Origin: Actinokineospora enzanensis DSM 44649
GTDB taxonomy: Bacteria > Actinomycetota > Actinomycetes > Mycobacteriales > Pseudonocardiaceae
Direction of reading: 5' to 3'
DNA length: 64,000 nt
Assembly (NCBI RefSeq): GCF_000374445.1
Contig: NZ_KB894422.1
Location: 62,001 to 126,000 of the forward strand
Shown: in pieces, positions 26,339 to 34,674 of the stretch
Layout: each line of letters opens with the position of its first letter
How positions within the stretch are numbered: position 1 is the first letter of the stretch
Translations under genes and position numbers: made by a program
The notes under the pieces: generated by a model
Databases searched by the model: none
What the model was told of the DNA's origin: nothing
Seen by the model: the letters and a program-made list of their open reading frames with translations, nothing else

Positions 26339-26710
26339 TCAGCCGGTGCCCGCCGCCGACTTGAGACAGTCGAGGATCGCCGCGCGGGCCTGCTGATCAG
26401 GCGCGACCCGCTCGATGTCCTGGGCGGCGGTCTCGCCGTCGAGGAAGGCGCGGATCTGTTCCGGCGTCGCATACTTCGTGTACCAGTCGGCGACACAGCC
26501 CACGACCCGGTCGGGCGCGCCCTGGGTGCGCGGGTCCTCCTTGAGCCTGGTGATGATGCGGTCGCGGTCGACCGGTTGCTCGGCCGCGCAGGCGTTGAGC
26601 GTGGCGGCGACGGCCAGGGCGGCGAGCGCGAGGCCGGTGATGCGTCGATAGTTCTTTGACGGTAGGGACTTCCTCGACGACCGTCCGGTCGTCCGCGCGG
26701 CGAACACCAT
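26339..26710 (-). CDS. Small secreted lipoprotein
   Basis: 123 residues from the ATG at 26710. A basic N-terminus is followed by a hydrophobic stretch and the lipobox LNAC, so the mature protein would be diacylglyceryl-anchored outside the membrane and about 85 residues long. The mature part has two further Cys (VGCVADW and LDCLKS) that could form a disulphide. It has no recognised catalytic motif. It lies downstream of nothing on its strand and 150 bases before the RHS-1 start on the same strand, so its transcript could run into RHS-1. Function unknown. Confidence 0.75.
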   Translation of the reverse strand: MVFAARTTGRSSRKSLPSKNYRRITGLALAALAVAATLNACAAEQPVDRDRIITRLKEDPRTQGAPDRVVGCVADWYTKYATPEQIRAFLDGETAAQDIERVAPDQQARAAILDCLKSAAGTG

Positions 26711-26882
26711 GGGCACAGCGTAGGCGGATGGGCCCGGCGGTCGACCGCCGTCGGGTTGCGCCACCCGGATGGTCCATTGAGGATGGTTGACCCGCCGGTT
26801 ACCGGAACCGACCCGGAAAACTGGGAACGGCCCCGACGATCAGTGGGTGGTGCTTCCCGGCGCTGCCCGCTTGACTGGCCGT

Positions 26883-28952
26883 ATGCGAATCCTCACCCGT
26901 CGTAGTTCGAGGGTTGTCGCGGGTGCGTCGGTGGTGGGTCTGCTCACCACGCTGACCACCGTGCCCGCCGCCGCGCAGGACACCACCCTGCTCGGCTTCA
27001 CCGCCGCCCATTCGGTCGCGCAGCGGCGGGTGGAACAGGACTTCATGGCCGCCATCGACCCGGCGCAGGCCCACGAGCTGAACACCACCATGTCGTCGCG
27101 GCCGCGGCTGGTCGGCACCCCGGGTAACGCGGCGGGCGCCGACTACGCGCTGGGCAAGCTCAAGGAGTGGGGGCTGCCCGCCCGGCACATGCGGTACTCG
27201 GTGTACGGGTCGGTCCCCAAGCACATCTCGGTGGACATGACCGCGCCGACAAAGCGCTCCCTGAGCGTGAAGGAGAAGCCGTACCCCGGGCAGCAGCACC
27301 TGGACGAGGCCGTCGTCGGCTACAACGCCTACTCGCCAGCCGGCGATGTCACCGGCAAGGTCGTGTACGCCAACTACGGCCTGCCCGACGACTACCAGCG
27401 CCTGACCGACCTGGGCGTGGACGTCCGCGGCAAGATCGTGCTGGTCCGCTACGGCGGCAGCTTCCGCGGGGTGAAGGCCGAGGTCGCGCAGGAGCACGGG
27501 GCCACCGGCGTGATCATCTACTCGGACCCGAAGGACGACGGCTTCGGCCGCGGCCCGGTCTACCCGGACGGCCCGTGGCGGCCCGCGGACTCGATCCAGC
27601 GGGGCAGCATCCAGTACATCTTCCAGTACCCCGGCGACCCGCTGACCCCGGGCGAGCCGTCCGTCCCCGGCACCCGCCGGATCGACCCGAAGGACGCGGA
27701 CAATCTGCCGCGCATCCCCACCACGCCGATCTCCTACGGCGAGGCCGAGCACCTGCTGCGCGCGCTCGGCGGCCCGGCGGTGCCGACCGCCTGGCAGGGC
27801 GGGCTGGACTTCCCATACCACGTCGGCCCCGGTCCCACCGAGGCCCACCTGGACCTGGACATCGACTACCGGCAGCTGCCGATCGACAACATCGTCACCG
27901 AGATCAAGGGCCGGTCCCACCCGGACGAGAAGGTCATCGTCGGCGCCCACCACGACGCGTGGGTGTACGGCAGCACCGACAACACGAGCGGGTGGACCTC
28001 GGCCCTGCAGATCGCCTACGGCCTCTCCCGGCTGCTCAAGACCGGCTGGCGGCCCGAGCGGACCATCGTGATCGCGGGCTGGGACGGCGAGGAGTACGGC
28101 CTGCTCGGCTCGACCGAGTGGGCCGAGCAGCTGGCCCCCGAGCTACGCCGGGGCGCGGTCGCGTACCTGAACATGGACGGCACCGCGGGCCGCTCGTTCG
28201 GCACGTCGTCGGTCCCGGCCATGGACGACCTGATCACCGCGGTCACCAAGGACGTGCCCGACCCCGAGCACGGCACGGTCTACGCCAACTGGACCCAGCA
28301 GGGCCCGCGCACGCCGAGCAGGCTGGGCAGCGGCTCCGACTACACGACCTTCCTCGACCGCCTGGGCGTGGCGTCCGCGGACATCGGGTTCGGCTCGCCC
28401 AACGGCAACTACCACAGCACCATCGACGACCCGCAGTTCATGGACCGCTTCCTCGACCCGGGCTCCCGGTACCAGTCGGTCGCGGCCAGGACCACCGGGC
28501 TGGTCGCGCTGCGCCTGGCCCAGGCGGACGTCGTCCCGTTCAACTACTCCGACTACGCCCGCGAGACGCTCACCTACCTGGCGGACGCGGGCAAGCGCGG
28601 AGTCGACGTCACCGACGCCACGAAGGCGGCGCAGGACTGGCTGCGCGCGGCCACGGCACTGGAGGCGAAGCGCGACAAGCTGTTGCAGGACAAGAGCTTC
28701 GGCGGCGACCTTGCACGGCTCAACCGGGCGATCATCGAGCAGGAACGGGCATTGACCCAGCGTGCGGGCCTGCCGGGGCGGGACTGGTACCGGCACCAGA
28801 TCTACGCGCCCGGCACGTACACGGGGTACGCGGTGAAGGTGCTGCCCGGCGTGAACGAGCCACTCGACAAGAACGACACGGCGACGGCCGTCCGGTGGCT
28901 GACGCTGCTGACCAAGTCGCTCCGGGACGCCGCCCGCACCGCCGATCACTGA
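26883..28952 (+). CDS. Secreted M28 zinc peptidase of the PSMA/glutamate carboxypeptidase II type
   Basis: 689 residues from the ATG at 26883, with a signal peptide ending at VPAAAQD. A PA (protease-associated) insert is seen around VDVRGKIVLVRYGG. The M28B metal site is complete: His356 and Asp358 (GAHHDAW), Asp366 (STDNTSGW), Glu-Glu in WDGEEYGLLGSTEWAE, Asp in NMDG and His in NYHSTIDD. A C-terminal helical dimerisation-like domain follows (from about residue 565). Architecture and motif wording are those of transferrin-receptor/PSMA-like carboxypeptidases, which trim acidic or other C-terminal residues from peptides outside the cell. Longer in-frame starts from 26787 add a stretch of non-signal character. 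No clear ribosome binding site. A strong terminator follows. Confidence 0.93.
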   Translation: MRILTRRSSRVVAGASVVGLLTTLTTVPAAAQDTTLLGFTAAHSVAQRRVEQDFMAAIDPAQAHELNTTMSSRPRLVGTPGNAAGADYALGKLKEWGLPARHMRYSVYGSVPKHISVDMTAPTKRSLSVKEKPYPGQQHLDEAVVGYNAYSPAGDVTGKVVYANYGLPDDYQRLTDLGVDVRGKIVLVRYGGSFRGVKAEVAQEHGATGVIIYSDPKDDGFGRGPVYPDGPWRPADSIQRGSIQYIFQYPGDPLTPGEPSVPGTRRIDPKDADNLPRIPTTPISYGEAEHLLRALGGPAVPTAWQGGLDFPYHVGPGPTEAHLDLDIDYRQLPIDNIVTEIKGRSHPDEKVIVGAHHDAWVYGSTDNTSGWTSALQIAYGLSRLLKTGWRPERTIVIAGWDGEEYGLLGSTEWAEQLAPELRRGAVAYLNMDGTAGRSFGTSSVPAMDDLITAVTKDVPDPEHGTVYANWTQQGPRTPSRLGSGSDYTTFLDRLGVASADIGFGSPNGNYHSTIDDPQFMDRFLDPGSRYQSVAARTTGLVALRLAQADVVPFNYSDYARETLTYLADAGKRGVDVTDATKAAQDWLRAATALEAKRDKLLQDKSFGGDLARLNRAIIEQERALTQRAGLPGRDWYRHQIYAPGTYTGYAVKVLPGVNEPLDKNDTATAVRWLTLLTKSLRDAARTADH

Positions 28953-28966
28953 CCGGGTTCCTCCCC

Positions 28967-29010
28967 CAGGTGAAACGCTCGGCCGGTTCGCCGGTCGAGC
29001 GTTTCACCTG
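28967..29010 (+). terminator. Strong hairpin terminator after the M28 peptidase
   Basis: A perfect 15-bp stem (28967-28981 with 28996-29010) and 14-nt loop, 14 bases after the stop codon. The following stretch to 29277 is less GC-rich, contains no gene I can support and presumably holds the promoter of the next secreted protein. Confidence 0.88.
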
Positions 29011-29277
29011 CCGGGTCGAATTGTCCGGACTCGCAAGTTGCCTCAATCGTGCCGAATTTCGATGACCGGAACTGTTAAGGGGACATTTCCGACTACCTCG
29101 ATCACCGTGCCGATTCACATATCCCGGAACACGGGATCACACTTGCCGTTCAGGCCGCCATTGCACCATTGATCATGCCATCTACCAGCCACTTCCCTGA
29201 TTTCCCGCCGGTCTGGGATGATGTCGAGGCCAATCGGGCGACGAGCATTGCCGGTATCGTGTGCTACTTTCCCGAGA

Positions 29278-29934
29278 ATGCGCTTACCTTCGACGCACGG
29301 TCGTGCAAAGGTGGCCAAGACGCTCGCGGCATCCGCGTGCGTGTTGGCGGTTTCTCTTCTCGGTCAGGGCACGGTCGCGAACGCGTCGGCGCCTGGCGTT
29401 CCCCACGGGCACTCGCCCCAGCTGAACTGGACGTGCGCGTCCGCGTCGATCGACGGGTACCAGCAGTGGATCGCGTCCGGCGAGGGCACCACGATCCCGG
29501 CCAACGGCAGCATGCTGGTGCGCCGGGGCCGCGGCTACGAGGCCAAGATCCAGTTCGTCAACGCCGAGTGGCACGTGGCCGTGGTGTGGCTGGGCAACCA
29601 GTTCGAGGCCCAGGCCGACCTGTCCAGGTCCGGCGGCTTCTGGCTGACCTACAGCGCCACCGACGACCTCTACGTGCAGCTGCGCCCGGCCTCACACTGG
29701 AGCGGCGGCGACAAGTGGCTGACCAAGATCCCGTCCACCGGCGGCGCGGTCGTGGACAAGTACTTCAGCTTCGCCCCGGACCAGTGGACGTGGCTGCCCG
29801 AGCTGGGCCAGCCGTCCTACTCGTTCGCCTCCGCCATCGCCGAGGCGCGCGGCCTGGTCTTCGTCGGCAAGACCCCGAACAAGCTGGACTTCCGCAGCCT
29901 GCGCATCGACGGCTACCGGCCGCCCTGCAAGTAG
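29278..29934 (+). CDS. Secreted protein of unknown function
   Basis: 218 residues from the ATG at 29278 (upstream in-frame ATGs at 29218 and 29221 would precede the signal by a long charged stretch). Signal peptide about 1-36 (AKTLAASACVLAVSLLGQGTVANASA). The mature part is rich in Trp, Tyr and Ser, lacks transmembrane segments, has two Cys (WTCASAS and the terminal PPCK) that may pair, and reads as a beta-rich globular domain. I do not recognise a family. It has its own terminator at 29942-29975 and so is probably monocistronic. Confidence 0.82.
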   Translation: MRLPSTHGRAKVAKTLAASACVLAVSLLGQGTVANASAPGVPHGHSPQLNWTCASASIDGYQQWIASGEGTTIPANGSMLVRRGRGYEAKIQFVNAEWHVAVVWLGNQFEAQADLSRSGGFWLTYSATDDLYVQLRPASHWSGGDKWLTKIPSTGGAVVDKYFSFAPDQWTWLPELGQPSYSFASAIAEARGLVFVGKTPNKLDFRSLRIDGYRPPCK

Positions 29935-29941
29935 GGCTCGC

Positions 29942-29975
29942 CCCGCGGCGCGCGTGGACGTTCGCGCGCCGCGGG
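29942..29975 (+). terminator. Hairpin terminator
   Basis: A perfect 13-bp stem (29942-29954 with 29963-29975), 8-nt loop, 7 bases behind the stop codon of the secreted protein. Confidence 0.85.
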
Positions 29976-30072
29976 CCTGTTCACCCACATCGGTGGTCCG
30001 CGGTGGTTCTCGGTGGTCGGGAACGAACGGCGGTGGGGAATGAACGGCAGTGGGGAAGCGTTGGCACCGAGC

Positions 30073-30504
30073 ATGTCCGACGAGAGCGCGGCGTTCAGCC
30101 CCACCGACTGGGTGCGGAACCAGACGAAGCAGATCCTGGAGACCGGGACCACCGACGGTATCAAGATCCTCGGCTCCCCCATCGTCCTGCTGACCTTGCG
30201 CGGCGCGAGATCCGGCCAGCAGCGCTACACCCCGGTCATGCGGGTCGAGCACGACGGCAGGTACGCGGTGGTGGCGTCCAAGGGCGGCGCCCCCGAGCAC
30301 CCGGTCTGGTACCACAACATCAAGGCCCACCCCGAGTTCCCGCTGCAGGACGGCACGGTCACCAAGACGTATGTCGCCCGCGAGGTGACCGGGGACGAAC
30401 GCGCCGAGTGGTGGACCCGCGCCGTGGCCGCCTACCCGTCGTACGCCGAGTACCAGACCAAGACCGACCGCGAGATCCCGGTCTTCGTCCTCGACCCGAA
30501 GTGA
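30073..30504 (+). CDS. Ddn-like nitroreductase / deazaflavin(F420)-dependent oxidoreductase
   Basis: 143 residues from ATG 30073 ([14 protein letters not shown]). The sequence [45 protein letters not shown] followed by [14 protein letters not shown] is the signature of the split-barrel F420-binding family of Mycobacterium Ddn, which reduces quinones or nitro compounds with F420H2. RSG and SKGGAP are the phosphate-binding positions known in this family. Upstream in-frame starts at 30013, 30040 and a TTG at 30061 (behind GGGGA) are possible. Soluble and cytoplasmic. Its neighbour at 30562 has a related split-barrel fold. Confidence 0.9.
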   Translation: MSDESAAFSPTDWVRNQTKQILETGTTDGIKILGSPIVLLTLRGARSGQQRYTPVMRVEHDGRYAVVASKGGAPEHPVWYHNIKAHPEFPLQDGTVTKTYVAREVTGDERAEWWTRAVAAYPSYAEYQTKTDREIPVFVLDPK

Positions 30505-30511
30505 CTTCTCC

Positions 30512-30538
30512 GGCAGGCGGCGCCCCGCGTCGCCTGCC
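30512..30538 (+). terminator. Weak hairpin
   Basis: GGCAGGCG (30512-30519) pairs perfectly with CGCCTGCC (30531-30538). It is short and may only attenuate transcription into the 30562 gene. Confidence 0.4.
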
Positions 30539-30561
30539 CGGATCGGGACTATCGTGACACG

Positions 30562-31092
30562 GTGTACGAGACTCCCGAAGAACTCGACGAGCTCCAGGTT
30601 CTGCTCGACGCCTCCCTGACCCGGTCGACCGGCCACCTCCGGTCGATCGTCTCCGGCCGTACGCTCACTGCCGCCCAGCTCACCCGGTTGCTCACCGGCA
30701 TGTGCACGCTGGCCCTGTCCACGGTCACGGCGGGCGGTGAACCCCGTATCAGCGGCGTGGACGGCCACTTCCTGCACGGCAAGTGGCACTTCGGCACCGC
30801 CCGCACCGCCGCCAAGGCTCGCCACCTGGCCGCCCGCCCCGCCACCAGCGCCGCGCACATGCGCGACCAGGATCTGGGCGTCTTCACCCATGGCACGGTC
30901 GAGACCCTCAACCCGGCGACGGGCCCGCACGCCCCCGACTGGCCGGATCTCCTCGCCTACTTCAAGGACTGCTACGGCGAAGACCTGTTCGACTGGGACA
31001 ACGAGGTCGTCTTCTACCGCCTGCACCCGCACTGGATGACCGTCTTCGCCCCCGACCTGGCGAAACTCAACGGAGCTGACAGTCCACAGTAG
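30562..31092 (+). CDS. Pyridoxamine 5'-phosphate oxidase-like (split-barrel) protein
   Basis: 176 residues from a GTG at 30562. The fold is recognised from MCTLALSTVTAGGEPRISGVDGHFLHGKWHFGTARTAAKARHLAARP, the typical first strands and cofactor loop of PPOX proteins, and VVFYRLHPHWMTVF near the end. Such proteins bind FMN or F420 and reduce small substrates, or serve as flavin-binding stress proteins. No signal peptide. It lies 57 bases behind the Ddn-like gene, in the same direction, which makes a functional link through a shared cofactor plausible but unproven. Confidence 0.87.
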   Translation: MYETPEELDELQVLLDASLTRSTGHLRSIVSGRTLTAAQLTRLLTGMCTLALSTVTAGGEPRISGVDGHFLHGKWHFGTARTAAKARHLAARPATSAAHMRDQDLGVFTHGTVETLNPATGPHAPDWPDLLAYFKDCYGEDLFDWDNEVVFYRLHPHWMTVFAPDLAKLNGADSPQ

Positions 31093-31098
31093 AGTGTT

Positions 31099-31126
31099 CT
31101 GCTGGGAGCAGCGCTGCTGACAGCAG
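31099..31126. promoter_or_regulatory. Two tandem palindromes upstream of clpP, probable PopR operator
   Basis: CTGCT-GGG-AGCAG (31099-31111) is followed directly by CTGCTG-A-CAGCAG (31114-31126). They lie 43-70 bases before the first clpP start. A related palindrome precedes the popR-like gene at 32792-32810, which supports a common regulator. Confidence 0.6.
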
Positions 31127-31168
31127 AGAAAGCGGTGCGCGGCACGGACTCTGGGGCACAGTTGCCGC

Positions 31169-31771
31169 ATGAGCGACACCGAGAAGCGGATATTCACCGA
31201 CCGGGCCAGGCGTGAACTGTACGAGCGCCGAGTCCTCGTGCTGGACGGCCCGCTCGACGACGACAACGGCACCCTGCTCGCCACCCAGCTGATCGCGCTC
31301 GCGGCCGAGGACCCGGCGACGGATATCGCGCTGTGGATCCACTCGCCGGGCGGGTCGGTCCCGTCCATGCTGGCCATCCGCGACGTCATGCGGCTGGTGC
31401 CCTGTGACGTGTCCACACTGGTGCTGGGGATCGCCTACAGCGCTGGACAGTTCCTGCTCTCGTCCGGCGCCCCGGGGAAGCGGCGCGCGCTGCCGCACTC
31501 GCGCGTCCTGATGCACCAGGGGTCGGCCGGTATCGGCGGCAGCGCCGTCGACATCGAACTGCAGGCCGACGACCTGCGGCACACCCGGGACACCGTGCTC
31601 GGCCTGATCGCCCAGGACACCGGACAGCCGGTGGAACGGATCTTCGAGGACTCGCTGCACGACCGGTGGTACACCGCGCGGGAGGCGCTCGACTACGGCT
31701 TCATCGACACCATCGTCAGCGACTTCGCCGAGTTCGCCCCGCGCACCACCCCGGAAAGGGACGCCCGATGA
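31169..31771 (+). CDS. clpP: ClpP-type serine protease subunit, catalytic triad intact
   Basis: 200 residues. The triad is visible: Ser91 in GIAYSAGQFLL (the usual GxAASMGxFLL), His116 in MHQGSAG and Asp165 in HDRWYTAREALDYG. LWIHSPGGSV is the handle-strand glycine motif. ClpP forms a tetradecameric barrel that degrades proteins unfolded by Clp ATPases. The gene overlaps the second clpP by four bases (ATGA). Together with a PopR-like activator next door this corresponds to the clpP3-clpP4 arrangement known from Streptomyces. The promoter carries tandem palindromes likely bound by that activator. Confidence 0.95.
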   Translation: MSDTEKRIFTDRARRELYERRVLVLDGPLDDDNGTLLATQLIALAAEDPATDIALWIHSPGGSVPSMLAIRDVMRLVPCDVSTLVLGIAYSAGQFLLSSGAPGKRRALPHSRVLMHQGSAGIGGSAVDIELQADDLRHTRDTVLGLIAQDTGQPVERIFEDSLHDRWYTAREALDYGFIDTIVSDFAEFAPRTTPERDAR

Positions 31772-32355
31772 GCACCTACACCATCCCCAACGTCATCGCG
31801 TCCAACCCCCGCGGCGAACGCATCATGGACGTCTACTCGCACCTGCTCACCGAGCGCGTCATCTATCTGGGCACGGGCATCGACACCGGCGTGGCGAACG
31901 CGCTCATCGCGCAGCTGCTGTACCTGGAGGCGGAGAACCCCGACCGCGACATCCAGCTCTACATCAACTGCGAGGGCGGCGACCCCAGCGCCATGCTCGC
32001 CATCTACGACACCATCCGCTACATCCGCCCCAAGGTCGCCACCACCTGCGTCGGCCAGGCCGTCGCCGTCGGCGCCGTCCTCCTCGCCGCCGGTGCCGAG
32101 GGCCACCGCGCCGCCCTCCCACACACCCGCGTCATCCTGCACCAACCGGTCGCCCAGGGCCGCGGCGCGATCCCCGACCTGATCCTGCAGGCCGACGAGG
32201 TCGTCCGCATCCGCGCCGACATCGAGTCCATCCTGTCCCGCCACACCGGCCAACCCGTCGACCGCCTCCGCGCCGACACCGACCACGACCACGTCTTCAC
32301 CGCCACCGCCGCCCGCGACTACGGCCTCCTGGACGTCGTCATCGAACAGCACTGA
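31768..32355 (+). CDS. clpP: ClpP-type subunit lacking the catalytic serine
   Basis: 195 residues from the ATG at 31768, translationally coupled to the upstream clpP. The fold is plainly ClpP (YINCEGGDPSAMLAIYDTIRYI, AALPHTRVILHQP, TGQPVDRLRADTDHDHVFTATAARDYGLLD). His125 and Asp174 are in place, but the active-site strand reads VGQAVAVGAVLL where GQAASMGAVLL is expected, so the nucleophile position is Ala100 (codon GCC). The subunit should not be catalytic by itself and probably acts in a mixed barrel with the active partner, as shown for inactive ClpP paralogues in other bacteria. The inactive state is directly read; the mixed barrel is inference. Confidence 0.93.
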   Translation: MSTYTIPNVIASNPRGERIMDVYSHLLTERVIYLGTGIDTGVANALIAQLLYLEAENPDRDIQLYINCEGGDPSAMLAIYDTIRYIRPKVATTCVGQAVAVGAVLLAAGAEGHRAALPHTRVILHQPVAQGRGAIPDLILQADEVVRIRADIESILSRHTGQPVDRLRADTDHDHVFTATAARDYGLLDVVIEQH

Positions 32356-32410
32356 CGGGGGCGATCGACCGCCCTGCGGTGGCAGCCACGCTCCGGTGAC
32401 TCGACCGGGC

Positions 32411-32752
32411 TCAGGCGGCCAGGGATAACGAGGCCCGGCAGGTCGGTCCCCGGCCGCCGCCGCTCCGCAGCCGCTCCGCGATGTCCAAGGTCAGATCGGC
32501 CAACGTCACACCCAGCGCGCCGGTGATCGCGGCGATCATCTCGCTGGAGGGCTCCTTGAGCCCCCGCTCGACCTCCGACAGGTACTGCGGCGACACCCCG
32601 GCCCGGGTTGCCGTGTCCCCCAACGTCTCGCGCCGGGCATGGCGGAGCTGCCGCAGGTGGCCGCCTAGCACGTTCCGCCACAGCGGCTCCGCACCACGCG
32701 CAGGCGCGACCTGCGCCCCACCCGAGACAAGTCGAAGACCCGGTTTGCCCAT
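32411..32752 (-). CDS. popR: PopR-like XRE activator with a C-terminal Ala-Ala degradation tail
   Basis: 113 residues, convergent with the clpP pair. The XRE helix-turn-helix is seen at about residues 33-88 (LRQLRHARRETLGDTATRAGVSPQYLSEVERG, then ITGALGVTLADL). The protein ends SLSLAA. In Streptomyces lividans PopR activates the clpP3-clpP4 operon and is itself degraded by ClpP1/P2 through its two terminal alanines; both the neighbourhood and the tail agree with that. A palindrome related to the one in the clpP promoter lies 40-58 bases upstream, suggesting autoregulation. Identity with PopR is inferred from these three points. Confidence 0.85.
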   Translation of the reverse strand: MGKPGLRLVSGGAQVAPARGAEPLWRNVLGGHLRQLRHARRETLGDTATRAGVSPQYLSEVERGLKEPSSEMIAAITGALGVTLADLTLDIAERLRSGGGRGPTCRASLSLAA

Positions 32753-32791
32753 GGCACCAGCCTAAAACCCACCGCCACCACCCGGCCCGCA

Positions 32792-32810
32792 TTTCCGCCG
32801 ACAGCAGAAA
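32792..32810. promoter_or_regulatory. Imperfect palindrome upstream of popR
   Basis: TTTCCGCCG-A-CAGCAGAAA matches itself at seven of nine positions and shares the GACAGCAGA core with the clpP promoter site at 31114-31126. It sits just past the end of the ABC permease gene, in the right place for the popR promoter. Confidence 0.5.
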
Positions 32811-32815
32811 CCCGA

Positions 32816-34006
32816 TCAGGACCGCAGCGCCGCCGCCGGTTCGACCCGCGTGGCCCGCCAGGCCGGATAGAGCCCACCGACAATGCCGGTGACCGTGCCC
32901 AGCAACGGCGCCGGGTAGACGAGCAGGGGGTCGAGGATCGGGGTCCACCGCTGCACCAAGGCCGCGACCAGCACCGTCACCAACCCCACCGCCGTACCCA
33001 CCAGCCCGCCCAAAAGTCCGAGAAATGCGCTTTCCAGGAGGAACTGCGCGCCGATGTGGCGACGTCGGGCGCCCAGGGCGCGACGGAGGCCGATCTCCGA
33101 GACGCGTTCGAGGATGGCGACCAGGGAGGTGTTGGCGATGCTGACCGTCCCGATCACCAGGCAGACCAGCGCGAGCCCGAGGAACAGCACATCCAGGTCA
33201 CCGGTGACCTGGTCGTGCAGGGCGTGTGGGTCCGGCGGCACGACGGCCCGGACCAGCTCCGGCGAGTCGGGCCGCGCGGCGACCGGTGCCTGACGGCCCA
33301 CCTGCGCGGCGGCCCCGAGATCGGTCTCCACGAGCATCCTGGTCACTGTCCCCGACTTCGGCGGCCCCCACACCCGGCTCGCGGTCGCCGACGGCACCAT
33401 CACCGACAGCAGCGCGTCCGACGCGCGGTCGACCGTGTCCACGATCCCGACCACGGTAAACGGCTCCGCCCCGATGAACACCGCGGGCTGGGCGTCCACA
33501 CGGGACACACCCAGCCGCGCGGCAGCCGCCCGGCCGAGCACCACCACCCGTTCGGCGCGCTCCTCGTGGAACCGGTCCAACGGCACCCCGGCGGCCATCG
33601 TGGCGTGGATGGCGCGCAGGTAACCGGGCGTCACGGCGGTGACCGCGATGGCGTCCCCGCGATCGCCGGGCCGGGCCGTCACCCGGTCATCACCGACCGG
33701 GACGGTCCAGCTGACGCCGACCTCCCGCACACCGGGCAACGCGGCCACGGCGTCCTGCCCGACCTGGGGGAACGCGACCGGGTCCAGCGCGCCCAGGCTC
33801 ATCCGCTCCAGCGTGACCTCGGTGGCCGCGAGCGCGGTGAACCGTTCGCTGACCTGCCCGCGCGCCGTGGCGGACAGTCCGAGCACGGCCACGAACGCGG
33901 CCACCCCCAACGCCGTCCCCAACCCGGTGAGCAGAGTCCGCCCGAACCGCTGCGTCAACCCCGCCACCACCTCGACCCCCAGGTCGACGGGTGTCAACCG
34001 GCTCAT
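32816..34006 (-). CDS. MacB/FtsX-type ABC transporter permease
   Basis: 396 residues; the ATG at 34006 overlaps the TGA of the ATPase gene (ATGA). Four transmembrane segments: one near the N-terminus (LLTGLGTALGVAAFVAVLGL), three at the C-terminus after a periplasmic-type domain of about 220 residues (residues 45-265). VSEIGLRRALGARRRHIGAQFLLES is the cytoplasmic coupling motif of the FtsX family. The protein moves mechanical force rather than substrate through the membrane. With the adaptor and ATPase encoded upstream it forms a MacAB-like complex, here in a Gram-positive cell envelope. Confidence 0.92.
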   Translation of the reverse strand: MSRLTPVDLGVEVVAGLTQRFGRTLLTGLGTALGVAAFVAVLGLSATARGQVSERFTALAATEVTLERMSLGALDPVAFPQVGQDAVAALPGVREVGVSWTVPVGDDRVTARPGDRGDAIAVTAVTPGYLRAIHATMAAGVPLDRFHEERAERVVVLGRAAAARLGVSRVDAQPAVFIGAEPFTVVGIVDTVDRASDALLSVMVPSATASRVWGPPKSGTVTRMLVETDLGAAAQVGRQAPVAARPDSPELVRAVVPPDPHALHDQVTGDLDVLFLGLALVCLVIGTVSIANTSLVAILERVSEIGLRRALGARRRHIGAQFLLESAFLGLLGGLVGTAVGLVTVLVAALVQRWTPILDPLLVYPAPLLGTVTGIVGGLYPAWRATRVEPAAALRS

Positions 34007-34674
34007 CCGCACACCAGCCCGTCACGGATGACCACCCGGCGGGGTGCAGCCGCGGCGACGTGCTCGTCGTGGGTCACGATGACGACGGTCTGGCCGTCGC
34101 GGTGGACGCCGTCGATCAGGTCCAGCACGCGCTCGGCGCTGCCGCTGTCGAGGTTGCCGGTCGGTTCGTCGCACAGCAGCAGGCTGGGCTCGGCGACCAG
34201 GGCACGCGCGATCGCGACCCGCTGCCGTTCACCGCCGGACAGCACGCCCGCCGCCGACTCCGCGCAAGCGGTGAGCCCGACTCGGTCGAGGACCGCCATG
34301 GCGGTACTACGGCGGTGGGCACGTTTGCCGCCCTGGTAGAGCAGTCCGAGCATGACGTTCTCCACCGCGCTGCGGTGCGCGAGCAGGTGGAACGACTGAA
34401 ACACGAACCCGATCCGCCGCGACCGCAGTTCCGTACGCGCCGAGTCGGGCAGCTCCGCGGTGTTCACCCCATCCAACAGATAGTCACCCGTGGTGGGTCG
34501 GTCGAGAAGCCCGACGAGGTTCAACCACGTCGACTTCCCCGAACCCGACGGTCCCACGACCGAGACCCGCTCCCCACGTGCGATCACCAGATCGCACGGC
34601 CGCAACGCGACCACCTCCGGCGGCCCCTCGTACGTACGCCCGATACCGCGCAGCTCGACCACCGGCGCGGTCAT
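34003..34674 (-). CDS. ABC transporter ATPase (LolD/MacB type)
   Basis: 223 residues with complete motifs: Walker A GPSGSGKST, Q-loop FQSFHLL, signature LSGGERQRVAIARAL, Walker B LLLCDEPTGNLD and the H-loop TVVIVTHDEH. It dimerises under the permease encoded by the next gene. Its start overlaps the adaptor gene and its stop overlaps the permease gene, each by four bases, so the three subunits are made in a coupled fashion. Substrate is unknown; MacB-type systems export peptides, antibiotics or lipoproteins. Confidence 0.95.
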   Translation of the reverse strand: MTAPVVELRGIGRTYEGPPEVVALRPCDLVIARGERVSVVGPSGSGKSTWLNLVGLLDRPTTGDYLLDGVNTAELPDSARTELRSRRIGFVFQSFHLLAHRSAVENVMLGLLYQGGKRAHRRSTAMAVLDRVGLTACAESAAGVLSGGERQRVAIARALVAEPSLLLCDEPTGNLDSGSAERVLDLIDGVHRDGQTVVIVTHDEHVAAAAPRRVVIRDGLVCG

